Origin: Rhizorhapis sp. SPR117
GTDB lineage: Bacteria > Pseudomonadota > Alphaproteobacteria > Sphingomonadales > Sphingomonadaceae
Assembly: GCF_021742065.1 (NCBI RefSeq)
Contig: NZ_JAKKIE010000119.1
Coordinates: forward strand, 1-5,018
Reading direction: 5' to 3'
DNA: 5,018 bases
Both the position numbers and the translations under genes were made by a program. Every line of letters starts with the position of its first letter. Positions within the stretch are counted from its first letter, which is position 1. This document shows, in pieces, positions 1-5,018 of the stretch. The notes under the pieces are model-generated. The model searched no databases and was not told where the DNA came from. It saw only the letters and a program-made list of their open reading frames with translations.

Positions 1-1
1 C

Positions 2-73
2 GACGAGATCCTCGCCGCCGTCAAACGCTTCTGCCAGAAAACAATGAAGCGAACTTCGGATTCAGGTGACTAG
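2..73 (+). CDS. C-terminal fragment of a probable transposase (IS630-like, tentative)
   Basis: An open frame enters from the left edge and ends at TAG (71-73), giving 23 residues that begin DEILAAVKRFCQKTM and end SDSGD. The pattern D-E-I-L-A-A-V-K-R just before the stop resembles the C-terminal tail of IS630-family transposases, which often end in an 'ADEIIAAVKRG..'-type helix. This is recalled similarity on a very short piece, so the family is tentative. It is convergent with, and overlaps by 53 bp, the antisense 3' end of the histidine kinase. That fits an element having landed at the end of the kinase gene. The catalytic DDE domain would lie outside the window. Confidence 0.4.
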   Translation, partial: DEILAAVKRFCQKTMKRTSDSGD

Positions 74-1151
74 TTGACAATTGAGACCGCCGTGGAACCG
101 TTATGGCGAAGTAGCATGCGCGGCCGTCCACGCCGTAGGAAGCCGAGCCACCGTGTGCCTTGGCGATTGCCTGCACCACGGAAAGGCCGAGGCCGGAGCC
201 TACCCGGTTGCTGCCATAGCTTTGCTTTCCTTGCGCGAACAGTTTGAACGCGTCCTTCTCGAATTCACCGGCCAGACCCGGCCCCTGATCGACGACCCGG
301 ATTTCGACCTCGCCTGGCTGGATGATCACTTCGATGTGCAGGTCACAGGGATCGGCATGGCGTTGGGCGTTATCGACCAGTGCCAGCAAGGCCTGGCGGA
401 TCCGCGCTATATCGAGAAAGGCCGCGCCCGGAGCCAGCGCTGCGGTCAGGCTGAAACCCGCATCGACGAGGCCCGGTTCGACAAGCTCGGCAAAATCGGC
501 GATTTCTCGCGCGACGTCGACCTCAATGCGCTCCAGCCGCATTTCCCCGCTGTCCAGCAGACTGACGACCCGCAGGTCTTCCACGAGGCGCGACAGTCCC
601 TCGACCTGCCCCAGAAGCTTACGAAGTTGCGCCTCGTCTGGGACGAACACACCATCGATCATGCCCAGCAACCGCCCGCGCAAAATGGTGAGCGGCGTGC
701 GCAGTTCGTGAGCGATCTGGGCATTCCAGGCGATGATGTCTCTGGCGCTTTCCTCGAGGCGATCGGCCATGCTGTTGAAGTCCGACACCAGCAGGGCGGC
801 TTCTCCCGGCAGGTCATCATCGGCCTCGGCCCGTGCGCTGAGATCGCCCCCGGATATGCGCCGGGCAGCCTGCGCCACCGATGCCAGCGGCGCGACAATG
901 CGCCCGGCGAGACGAAGCGCCATCGTAATCGTGACCAGCAGCACCAGCGCGGCAACCACCGCCAGCACCAGCAATTCCGGCGTCGTCGGAAGAAGTGTTC
1001 CGTCGTACTCCTTCGGTATCAGCGAAGGGTAGAAGTTGTACGCGGCCAGATAGAGGAGGTAGATGCCGAGATAGGACGCCAGCACGCCTATGAATGCGCC
1101 GAGGCCCATCGACAGCGCGACATGCCGCCCAAGGCCCTTGAGCGGCTTCAT
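21..1151 (-). CDS. adeS: AdeS-like sensor histidine kinase with element-derived C-terminal tail
   Basis: Membrane sensor kinase, 376 residues, partner of the regulator just upstream. The start ATG (1151-1149) overlaps the regulator stop as ATGA, implying translational coupling. Visible order: TM1 about 12-34; a short periplasmic loop of about 25 residues; TM2 about 58-82; HAMP about 83-135; DHp helix with phospho-acceptor H148 in AHELRTP; N box with N261 (LVDNAQRHAD); G1 box D288-Q-G-P-G; F box FKLFAQG (about 302-308); G2 box GSGLGL (318-323). All kinase motifs are intact. The DHp surroundings (IIAWNAQIAHELRTPLTIL, then RGRLLGMIDGVF) closely resemble AdeS of Acinetobacter. The last ~20 codons, after FAITVPRR (about 348-355), are read from the element at the left edge, so the native final residues were replaced. 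The final beta strand of the ATPase fold appears preserved, so catalysis may survive. Very small periplasmic loop suggests sensing within the membrane or by partner proteins (inference). Confidence 0.9.
   Translation of the reverse strand: MKPLKGLGRHVALSMGLGAFIGVLASYLGIYLLYLAAYNFYPSLIPKEYDGTLLPTTPELLVLAVVAALVLLVTITMALRLAGRIVAPLASVAQAARRISGGDLSARAEADDDLPGEAALLVSDFNSMADRLEESARDIIAWNAQIAHELRTPLTILRGRLLGMIDGVFVPDEAQLRKLLGQVEGLSRLVEDLRVVSLLDSGEMRLERIEVDVAREIADFAELVEPGLVDAGFSLTAALAPGAAFLDIARIRQALLALVDNAQRHADPCDLHIEVIIQPGEVEIRVVDQGPGLAGEFEKDAFKLFAQGKQSYGSNRVGSGLGLSVVQAIAKAHGGSASYGVDGRACYFAITVPRRSQLSTSHLNPKFASLFSGRSV
74..79 (+). promoter_or_regulatory. Consensus -35-like TTGACA at the element border, pointing inward
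   Basis: A perfect TTGACA hexamer lies immediately after the transposase-like stop codon. At 16-19 bp downstream there is no good -10; the nearest AT-rich candidate (TTATGG at 101-106) is 21 bp away. A promoter here would run antisense through the kinase and regulator. Given the poor -10 this is a weak candidate. Confidence 0.15.
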
Positions 1152-1852
1152 TTGACGGCCAGCAGCCGATAGCCGACGCCGCGCACGCCCGATGGCATAT
1201 CGTCGATCCCAGCGTCGGCGAGCTTTCTGCGCAGCTTGCTGATATGGCTGTCCACCGTGCGATCGAGCGCGTCTCCACCCGACAGGCAGGCGTCGACCAG
1301 CTCTCCGCGGCCGAACACCCGCATCGGGGCAGCGGCCATGTGAACCAGCAGCCGATACTCGGTTAGCGTAAGGTTGAGATGAAGCAGCACGCCGCTCTCC
1401 GCATCGACGACGCTCGCAAGGTGGCTGTCCGGGTCGATCCGAAGCGCGCCCACGCGCACGATCCTGCTGGCGGAATTGCCCGCCGCGCGGCGCAGCACGG
1501 CCCGAACCCGCGCCACCACCTCGACCGGATTGAACGGCTTGACCACATAGTCGTCGGCCCCAATGCGCAAGGCCTGGAGCTTGTCGATATCCTTGTCGAG
1601 CGCGGTGATCATGATCACGGGTGTGTTCCCGTGTCGGCGGATTTCGCTCAGCACATCCCAACCGTCGCTGCCGGGCAGCCCGACATCGTGCAGCACCATG
1701 TCGGGCTTCAGAGTCTTGTGCAGGTCAAGCCCGGTTTTTCCGTCCGCGGCGGAGATGGACCGAAAACCCTCGCGTTCGAGATAGGCGGTCACGATTTCCG
1801 CGATCTCGGCCTCGTCTTCCACAACAAGTACAAGGGCATTGTCCGTTTCCAA
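1148..1852 (-). CDS. adeR: AdeR-like OmpR-family response regulator
   Basis: Cytoplasmic transcription regulator, 234 residues from the chosen TTG start. The receiver domain (about 5-120) has acidic residues E12-D13, phospho-acceptor D56, T83 (ITA) and K105 (VKPFNP). The winged-helix domain (about 135-231) has LTLTEYRLL, the recognition helix region ALDRTVDSHISKLRRKL, and the wing GVRGVGYRL. The stretches TALDKDIDKLQALRIGAD and VVKPFNPVEVVARV match my recollection of Acinetobacter AdeR closely. TTG was chosen because it follows a strong ribosome site by 8 nt and starts six residues before the first receiver beta strand. The frame stays open upstream to an ATG at 1945, but that would add 31 residues crossing the promoter region. 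H55 immediately before D56 is unusual, since Leu or Met is more common there. Its likely target is the divergent adaptor/pump operon, by analogy with AdeRS-adeABC. Confidence 0.92.
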   Translation of the reverse strand: METDNALVLVVEDEAEIAEIVTAYLEREGFRSISAADGKTGLDLHKTLKPDMVLHDVGLPGSDGWDVLSEIRRHGNTPVIMITALDKDIDKLQALRIGADDYVVKPFNPVEVVARVRAVLRRAAGNSASRIVRVGALRIDPDSHLASVVDAESGVLLHLNLTLTEYRLLVHMAAAPMRVFGRGELVDACLSGGDALDRTVDSHISKLRRKLADAGIDDMPSGVRGVGYRLLAVK

Positions 1853-1860
1853 GTTCCTGA

Positions 1861-1869
1861 TCCTCCTCC
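1861..1869 (-). promoter_or_regulatory. Strong ribosome binding site fixing the TTG start of the regulator
   Basis: On the minus strand GGAGGAGGA (1869-1861) precedes TTG (1852-1850) with an 8-nt spacer. No ATG lies in frame between 1945 and the receiver domain, and the in-frame GTG further upstream lacks a Shine-Dalgarno sequence. This decides the start. Confidence 0.75.
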
Positions 1870-1880
1870 AGAACGACCGC

Positions 1881-1886
1881 ACTATA
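1881..1886 (-). promoter_or_regulatory. Candidate -10 of the regulator-kinase operon
   Basis: On the minus strand TATAGT (1886-1881) matches TATAAT at 5 of 6 positions. Transcription would begin about 7 nt downstream, leaving a leader of roughly 20 nt that contains the strong ribosome site. The hexamer 17 bp upstream is GGCCCT (1909-1904), a poor -35 that overlaps the GGCCACTGGCC palindrome. Confidence 0.35.
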
Positions 1887-1905
1887 GAAGCAATTATCGG
1901 GGCAG

Positions 1906-1916
1906 GGCCACTGGCC
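1906..1916. repeat. GGCCACTGGCC palindrome, possible operator
   Basis: A perfect 5-bp inverted repeat, GGCCA and TGGCC, around a single central base, lying near the middle of the divergent region and at the -35 position of the candidate regulator promoter. It could be a protein binding site, but GC-rich 11-mers of this kind also arise by chance. Confidence 0.25.
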
Positions 1917-1948
1917 TCCACCAAATCGCAACATTGCCTGCACACAAG
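1914..1948 (+). repeat. Imperfect direct repeat with 22-bp period, candidate AdeR-like operator
   Basis: GCCTCCACCAAAT (1914-1926) and GCCTGCACACAAG (1936-1948) agree at 9-10 of 13 positions and start 22 bp apart, about two helical turns. The second copy overlaps the expected -35 position (about 1941-1946) of the candidate adaptor promoter. OmpR-family regulators commonly bind direct repeats, and AdeR is known to bind a direct repeat in the adeRS-adeABC gap. Assignment as operator is inference. Confidence 0.3.
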
Positions 1949-1963
1949 GTCGACGCTCCGCTG

Positions 1964-1970
1964 CTATAGG
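1964..1970 (+). promoter_or_regulatory. Candidate -10 of the efflux operon
   Basis: CTATAGG (1964-1970) is the best -10-like sequence upstream of the adaptor gene and implies a leader of about 60 nt. The -35 position is occupied by non-consensus CACACA, and TTGCCT at 1934-1939 is too distant (24-25 bp). This suggests dependence on an activator. Confidence 0.3.
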
Positions 1971-2009
1971 TCCCGTGAAATCTGACCTGATACCGGTCGC
2001 TCATGGGCA

Positions 2010-2024
2010 GCCCTCCGGGCGGAG
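2010..2024 (+). promoter_or_regulatory. Adaptor ribosome binding site next to a small hairpin
   Basis: GGAG (2021-2024) lies 11 nt before ATG 2036, with a second purine stretch GAAG (2027-2030) closer in. GCCC-TCC-GGGC (2010-2020) can fold as a short stem directly before it, and CTCC (2013-2016) could instead pair with GGAG, so mild control of translation is possible. This ribosome site lies downstream of the ATG at 2003 and so favours the start at 2036. Confidence 0.4.
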
Positions 2025-2035
2025 TTGAAGAACTT

Positions 2036-3175
2036 ATGATTGCAAAGGTCTGCAGGCGCGCATCCGTCGCCGCTGTCAGCACGCTTGCCTTGATATTGGC
2101 CGCTTGCTCGTCGCAGGAGCAGGCACCGCCTCCCGAAATCGAAGTGACCATCCTGAAGGTCAAGCCTGAGGCACTCGCCTTGTTCGACGAACTGCCCGGC
2201 CGCGTCGTGGCCTATCGCGTCGCAGAAATCCGTCCGCAGGTTGGCGGCATTGTTCAGCGCCAATTGTTCGAACAGGGCAGCGAAGTGCGGGAGGGGCAGC
2301 CGCTGTTCCAGATCAACGCAGCGCCGTTCCAGGCCGACGCCAACAGCTCGGCGGCAGCCCTGCAACATGCGGAGGCGACCTTCGCCCGCGCACGGCTGCA
2401 GGAGGAACGCCTGCGCCCGCTGGTCGAAGTCGATGCGATCAGCCGCCAGAGCTATGACGATGCGCGTGTTGCGCGCGATCAGGCCGCTGCGGACGTTGCG
2501 GCGGCACGCGCGGCCCTTGCTCGCCGCCGTCTCGACGTGGGCTTTGCGCGCATCACCTCGCCAATCGCCGGTCAGATTGGCGAGGCCCTCGTCACCGAAG
2601 GCGCATTGGTTTCGGCAAATGACGCGAGTCCGCTGGCGACGGTGCAACAGATCGATCAGGTCTATGTCGACGTGCGTCAGCCGGTCGCCCGCATCGAGAC
2701 GATGCGCGCCGCAATCGAGGCGGGCACGGCCGACCAGAATGCTCTGGTCGAGATCCTGTCGACGGATGGCGTACCCTATGCTGTGAAAGGGCGAATGCTG
2801 TTTTCCGGCATTACCGTGGCCCCCAGCACGGGCAATGCCGTCGTTCGCGTGTTGGTGCCGAACCCCGACCGACGTCTGCTGCCGGGCATGTTCGTCCGCG
2901 CGCGATTGCCGCGCACCTTCGAGCAGCAGGCGATCACCGTTCCCCAGCAGGCGGTCCGCCGCGATCCTGCCGGAAAGGCGCAGGTCTTCGTCGTCGATGC
3001 TCAGGGACGGGTCGCGGCTCGCGATGTAGTCGTGGGCGATGTGATCGACGGTCGCTACCTCGTCTCGAGCGGCCTTCAGGCCGGGGAGACCGTCGTCGTC
3101 GAGGGGCAGGACAAGGTTCAGCCCAATGTGCCCGTGAAGCCGGTCGCCTGGCGGCCTGCCGCCGCGTCACGCTAG
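2036..3175 (+). CDS. adeA: AdeA-like RND efflux periplasmic adaptor (membrane fusion lipoprotein)
   Basis: Periplasmic adaptor linking an RND pump to an outer-membrane channel, 379 residues, normal for the AcrA/MexA/AdeA family. ATG 2036 is preferred over ATG 2003 because it gives a compact lipoprotein signal: K4, R7 and R8, a hydrophobic core, then lipobox L21-A-A-C24, so mature C24 would be acylated and anchored. Lipoyl-like half-motif EIRPQVGGIV at 64-73, continuing to about 94; alpha hairpin about 97-167; second lipoyl half about 170-202 (ITSPIAGQIGEALVTEGALV); beta barrel about 205-295; membrane-proximal domain about 296-370. R125, L129 and S136 (in RLRPLVEVDAIS) reproduce the spacing of the R-L-S hairpin-tip motif that contacts TolC-type channels. 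It is first in the operon, and the pump gene follows 19 nt later. It appears intact, although its pump is broken. Confidence 0.93.
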   Translation: MIAKVCRRASVAAVSTLALILAACSSQEQAPPPEIEVTILKVKPEALALFDELPGRVVAYRVAEIRPQVGGIVQRQLFEQGSEVREGQPLFQINAAPFQADANSSAAALQHAEATFARARLQEERLRPLVEVDAISRQSYDDARVARDQAAADVAAARAALARRRLDVGFARITSPIAGQIGEALVTEGALVSANDASPLATVQQIDQVYVDVRQPVARIETMRAAIEAGTADQNALVEILSTDGVPYAVKGRMLFSGITVAPSTGNAVVRVLVPNPDRRLLPGMFVRARLPRTFEQQAITVPQQAVRRDPAGKAQVFVVDAQGRVAARDVVVGDVIDGRYLVSSGLQAGETVVVEGQDKVQPNVPVKPVAWRPAAASR

Positions 3176-3194
3176 GCGCTGGGAGCCCCGATCC

Positions 3195-4958
3195 ATGCCT
3201 CACTTCTTCATCAACCGCCCCATCTTTGCCTGGGTCGTCGCCATCGTGATCGTCCTTGTCGGGCTGATCGCCATCCCGCAGCTGCCGATTGCGCGCTATC
3301 CGACCGTGGCGCCGCCCTCGGTCAGCATCTACGCGAGCTATCCCGGCGCCACGCCGCAGGCGATGAACGACAATGTGGTCAGCCTGATCGAGCGCGAGCT
3401 GTCGAGCGTCAAGAACCTGCTCTACTTCGAATCCTCGGTCGACACCTCGGGCGAGGCCTCGGTCACTGCGACATTCAAGCCGGGCACCGATCCCGAACTG
3501 GCGCAGGTCGACGTTCAGAACCGCCTGAAGGCGGTGGAGCCGCGGCTCCCGCAGATGGTGCGGCAAACCGGGGTGACGGTGGATGCGGCCTCGTCGAACT
3601 TCCTGATGATCATCGACCTCATCTCGCCCGATGGAAGCCACGATCCGATCCAGCTGGGGGACTATGCTGCGCGCAACGTCGTCCCCGAACTCAAGCGCAT
3701 AATGGGCGTGGGGCGGACCCAGCTGTTCGGCTCCGAGCAGGCGATGCGCATCTGGTTCGATCCCACCAAGCTGCTCGCCTACAACCTCTCGATTGGCGAC
3801 GTCACCGCCGCCATCGGTGCCCAGAACATCCAGATCGCGCCGGGCAAACTCGGAGATTCGCCAGCGGTTCCGGGACAGCGGGTCACAGTACCGCTGACGG
3901 CAACGGGCCAGCTCAGCACCCCGGAGCAATTCGCCGCCATCGTGTTGCGGGCCAATCCCGATGGCTCAAGCGTGAAACTCGGCGATGTGGCGCGCGTCGA
4001 GCTTGGCGCTCAGACCAGCAGCTTCTCGGTTCGGACCAACGCCAAGCCCAGCGCCGGTGTTGCGCTCATGCTGTCTCCCGGCGCGAACGCGGTGCAGACG
4101 CAGAAGACGGTGCTCACGCGGCTCGAAGAGCTCAAACAGGCCATGCCGACCGGGATCGAGCCGATTGTCACATTCGACACAGCACCGTTCGTCAGGATTT
4201 CCATCGAGAAGGTGGTCGTGACGCTGATCGAGGCGATGGTCCTTGTGTTTCTCGTGATGTTCCTGTTCCTTCAGAATATCCGCTACACCCTCATCCCGGC
4301 AATTGTCGCCCCGATCGCCTTGCTCGGCACCTTTACGGTGATGCTGCTGGCCGGGTTCTCGATCAACGTGCTGACGATGTTCGGCATGGTCTTGGCGATT
4401 GGCATCATCGTCGACGACGCGATTGTCGTGGTCGAGAATGTCGAGCGGCTGATGGCCGAGGAAGGCCTGTCGCCGAAAGAGGCGACGATCAAGGCAATGC
4501 ACGAAATCACCGGCGCGGTGATCGGGATCACGATGGTGTTGTCGGCGGTGTTCATTCCGATGGCCTTCGCGAGCGGCTCGGTGGGCGCGATCTATCGGCA
4601 GTTCACGCTGTCGATGGCGGTGTCGATCCTGTTCTCGGCCTTTCTCGCACTGTCGCTCACGCCCGCACTGTGCGCGACGATTTTGAAGCCCGTGCAGGGC
4701 CATCACAACAAGAGCCGCTTCTTCAGCTGGTTCGACCGTAGTTTTGCACGGATGACCGAGTGCTATCGCGCCTGGCTGGACACCTTGCTGCGGCATACCC
4801 GCCGGGCGATGGCCGGGTTCGCGCTGATCGTCGGTCTGCTGGCGGTCAGTTTCGTCAATCTGCCCACCGCCTTCCTCCCCCAGGAGGATCAGGGCTATTT
4901 CATGACACTTTTCCAGCTTCCCGCCGATGCCACCACGGAGCGTGTTGATTACCGCTGA
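3195..4958 (+). pseudogene. adeB: AdeB/AcrB-like RND multidrug efflux permease, truncated by insertion
   Basis: Inner-membrane proton/drug antiporter of the HAE-1 RND family, normally about 1030-1060 residues; here 587 codons are open before TGA (4956-4958). The start ATG follows GGGAG by 9 nt and gives the usual MPHFFINRPIFAWV N-terminus. TM1 is about 10-28; the porter PN1/PN2 and docking region about 29-335; TM2-TM6 about 338-493; TM7 about 539-556. D407 and D408 in GIIVDDAIVVVENVER match the AcrB proton-relay aspartates at the same numbers, and F136 and F178 match AcrB drug-pocket phenylalanines. Homology runs to FQLPADATTER (about 573-583), the start of the second periplasmic half, then switches to VDYR-stop encoded by the inserted element. 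TM8-TM12, the PC1/PC2 subdomains, the switch loop and the TM10 lysine are absent, so transport is not expected. The remaining half may lie beyond the element. Confidence 0.92.
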
Positions 4959-5018
4959 GAGTTGACCCGGGAGGGATATAAATTTCCGTCGAGAACTGAC
5001 CCATGTTTGAACCACCTC
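4943..5018 (+). mobile_element. Terminus of an IS21-family-like insertion sequence (partial)
   Basis: Pump homology ends exactly where TGTTGATTACCGCTGAG begins (4943). This start, followed by repeated GAGAnnTGACCC motifs, resembles termini of IS21-family elements, which begin with TG and carry several internal repeats for transposase binding. The window ends 76 bp in, so istA/istB and the other end are not seen. IS21 elements make 4-8-bp target duplications, so the bases just before 4943 (within CACGGAGCG) would be expected to recur after the far end. An AT-rich TATAAAT at 4977-4983 could serve the element's own promoter, without a clear -35. Confidence 0.65.
4952..5002 (+). repeat. Paired terminal repeats CCGnnGAGAnnTGACCC
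   Basis: CCGCTGAGAGTTGACCC (4952-4968) and CCGTCGAGAACTGACCC (4986-5002) agree at 13 of 17 positions in direct orientation with a 34-bp period. Multiple direct repeats of this sort just inside the tip are characteristic of IS21-family ends and are thought to be transposase binding sites. Confidence 0.6.

Larger units (their letters stand above)
1..90 (+). mobile_element. Right-hand end of an insertion element abutting the kinase gene
   Basis: The transposase-like tail stops at 73, and kinase-homologous sequence resumes by about position 92, so the element boundary must lie in roughly 70-92. The stop codon sits in CTAG (70-73). IS630 relatives insert at TA, often within CTAG, so the border could be there, or the A/T-rich stretch 74-86 could be part of a terminal inverted repeat. 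The opposite end is not in the window, so inverted repeats and target duplication cannot be tested. The exact end is a guess. Confidence 0.35.
1853..2035. promoter_or_regulatory. Divergent intergenic regulatory region between regulator and efflux operon
   Basis: About 183 bp separate the two divergent start codons. The region contains two copies of the palindromic hexamer CTATAG (1882-1887 and 1964-1969), each placed where the -10 of one of the divergent genes would be. Between them lie an 11-bp palindrome and an imperfect 22-bp-spaced direct repeat. Neither -10 has a convincing -35 partner at 16-18 bp, which fits activator-dependent promoters. In Acinetobacter, AdeR acts from the equivalent divergent region. 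No small gene is evident here. Confidence 0.55.

Noticed and set aside
81..1172. 363-codon plus-strand open frame antisense to the kinase
   Set aside because: It is the shadow of a GC-rich kinase gene: it has no recognisable domain, is rich in R, H, Q and D, and has no ribosome site. The kinase on the other strand has every expected motif.
1853..1945. N-terminal extension of the response regulator to the ATG at 1945
   Set aside because: There is no ribosome site at that ATG, the added sequence is not part of the receiver fold, and it overlaps the candidate promoter and ribosome site. The TTG at 1852 is preferred.
2003..2035. Start of the adaptor at the upstream ATG
   Set aside because: It would put 11 residues, including acidic ones, ahead of a normal lipoprotein signal, and the ribosome site at 2021-2024 lies downstream of it.
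2934..3929. 331-codon minus-strand open frame across the adaptor-pump junction
   Set aside because: Arginine-rich shadow spanning two well-supported plus-strand genes, with no known motif.
3966..5015. 349-codon minus-strand open frame antisense to the pump
   Set aside because: Low-complexity H/R/D/E/Q-rich translation typical of the complement of membrane-protein codons. It also crosses the insertion junction, which a real gene would not.
5003..5018. ATG at 5003 as the start of the element's transposase
   Set aside because: Only five codons are visible (MFEPP), overlapping the terminal repeats, with no ribosome site. It cannot be supported.
1..5018. A novel defence, biosynthetic or RNA-based system
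   Set aside because: Every stretch over 300 bases is explained by known two-component or RND efflux genes. I found no repeat array, structured RNA, tRNA or unexplained conserved ORF.

Overview
The window (about 62% G+C by eye) carries a complete two-component regulatory pair divergently transcribed from an RND-type tripartite drug-efflux operon. Both outer ends are cut by what look like mobile-element termini. Codon use (GC-rich third positions) and protein style suggest an alphaproteobacterium, possibly a sphingomonad; this is an impression, not a measurement.

Layout. Positions 1-73 hold the last 23 codons of a rightward ORF that resembles the C-terminus of an IS630-type transposase (tentative). 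On the minus strand, running leftward from the centre, are an OmpR-family response regulator (1852-1148, TTG start) and a histidine kinase (1151-21). They overlap by ATGA, and both resemble AdeR/AdeS of Acinetobacter. The last ~20 codons of the kinase ORF run through the sequence of the left-hand element, so its C-terminus is chimeric. A ~180-bp divergent intergenic region (1853-2035) follows, with candidate promoters and operator-like repeats. Rightward of it are a lipoprotein periplasmic adaptor (2036-3175, AdeA/MexA/AcrA family) and, 19 nt later, an inner-membrane RND pump gene (3195-, AdeB/AcrB family). The pump gene is cut after about codon 583 of an expected ~1050 by DNA beginning TGTTGATTACCGCTGAG at 4943. 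This has the repeated motifs typical of an IS21-family terminus, and the window ends inside it.

How it works together. In the intact Acinetobacter counterpart, AdeS phosphorylates AdeR, which controls the divergent adeAB(C) operon; the pump, adaptor and an outer-membrane channel export drugs and biocides from the envelope. Here the gene order and motifs predict the same regulatory wiring, but the pump retains only TM1-TM7 and the first porter half. It lacks the second half of the proton relay, so the efflux function of this copy is almost certainly lost. No outer-membrane factor gene lies in the window. I see no tRNA, rRNA, CRISPR or convincing intrinsic terminator, and no previously undescribed system. 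The notable content is an AdeRS-AdeAB-like locus bracketed and damaged by two different insertion elements.
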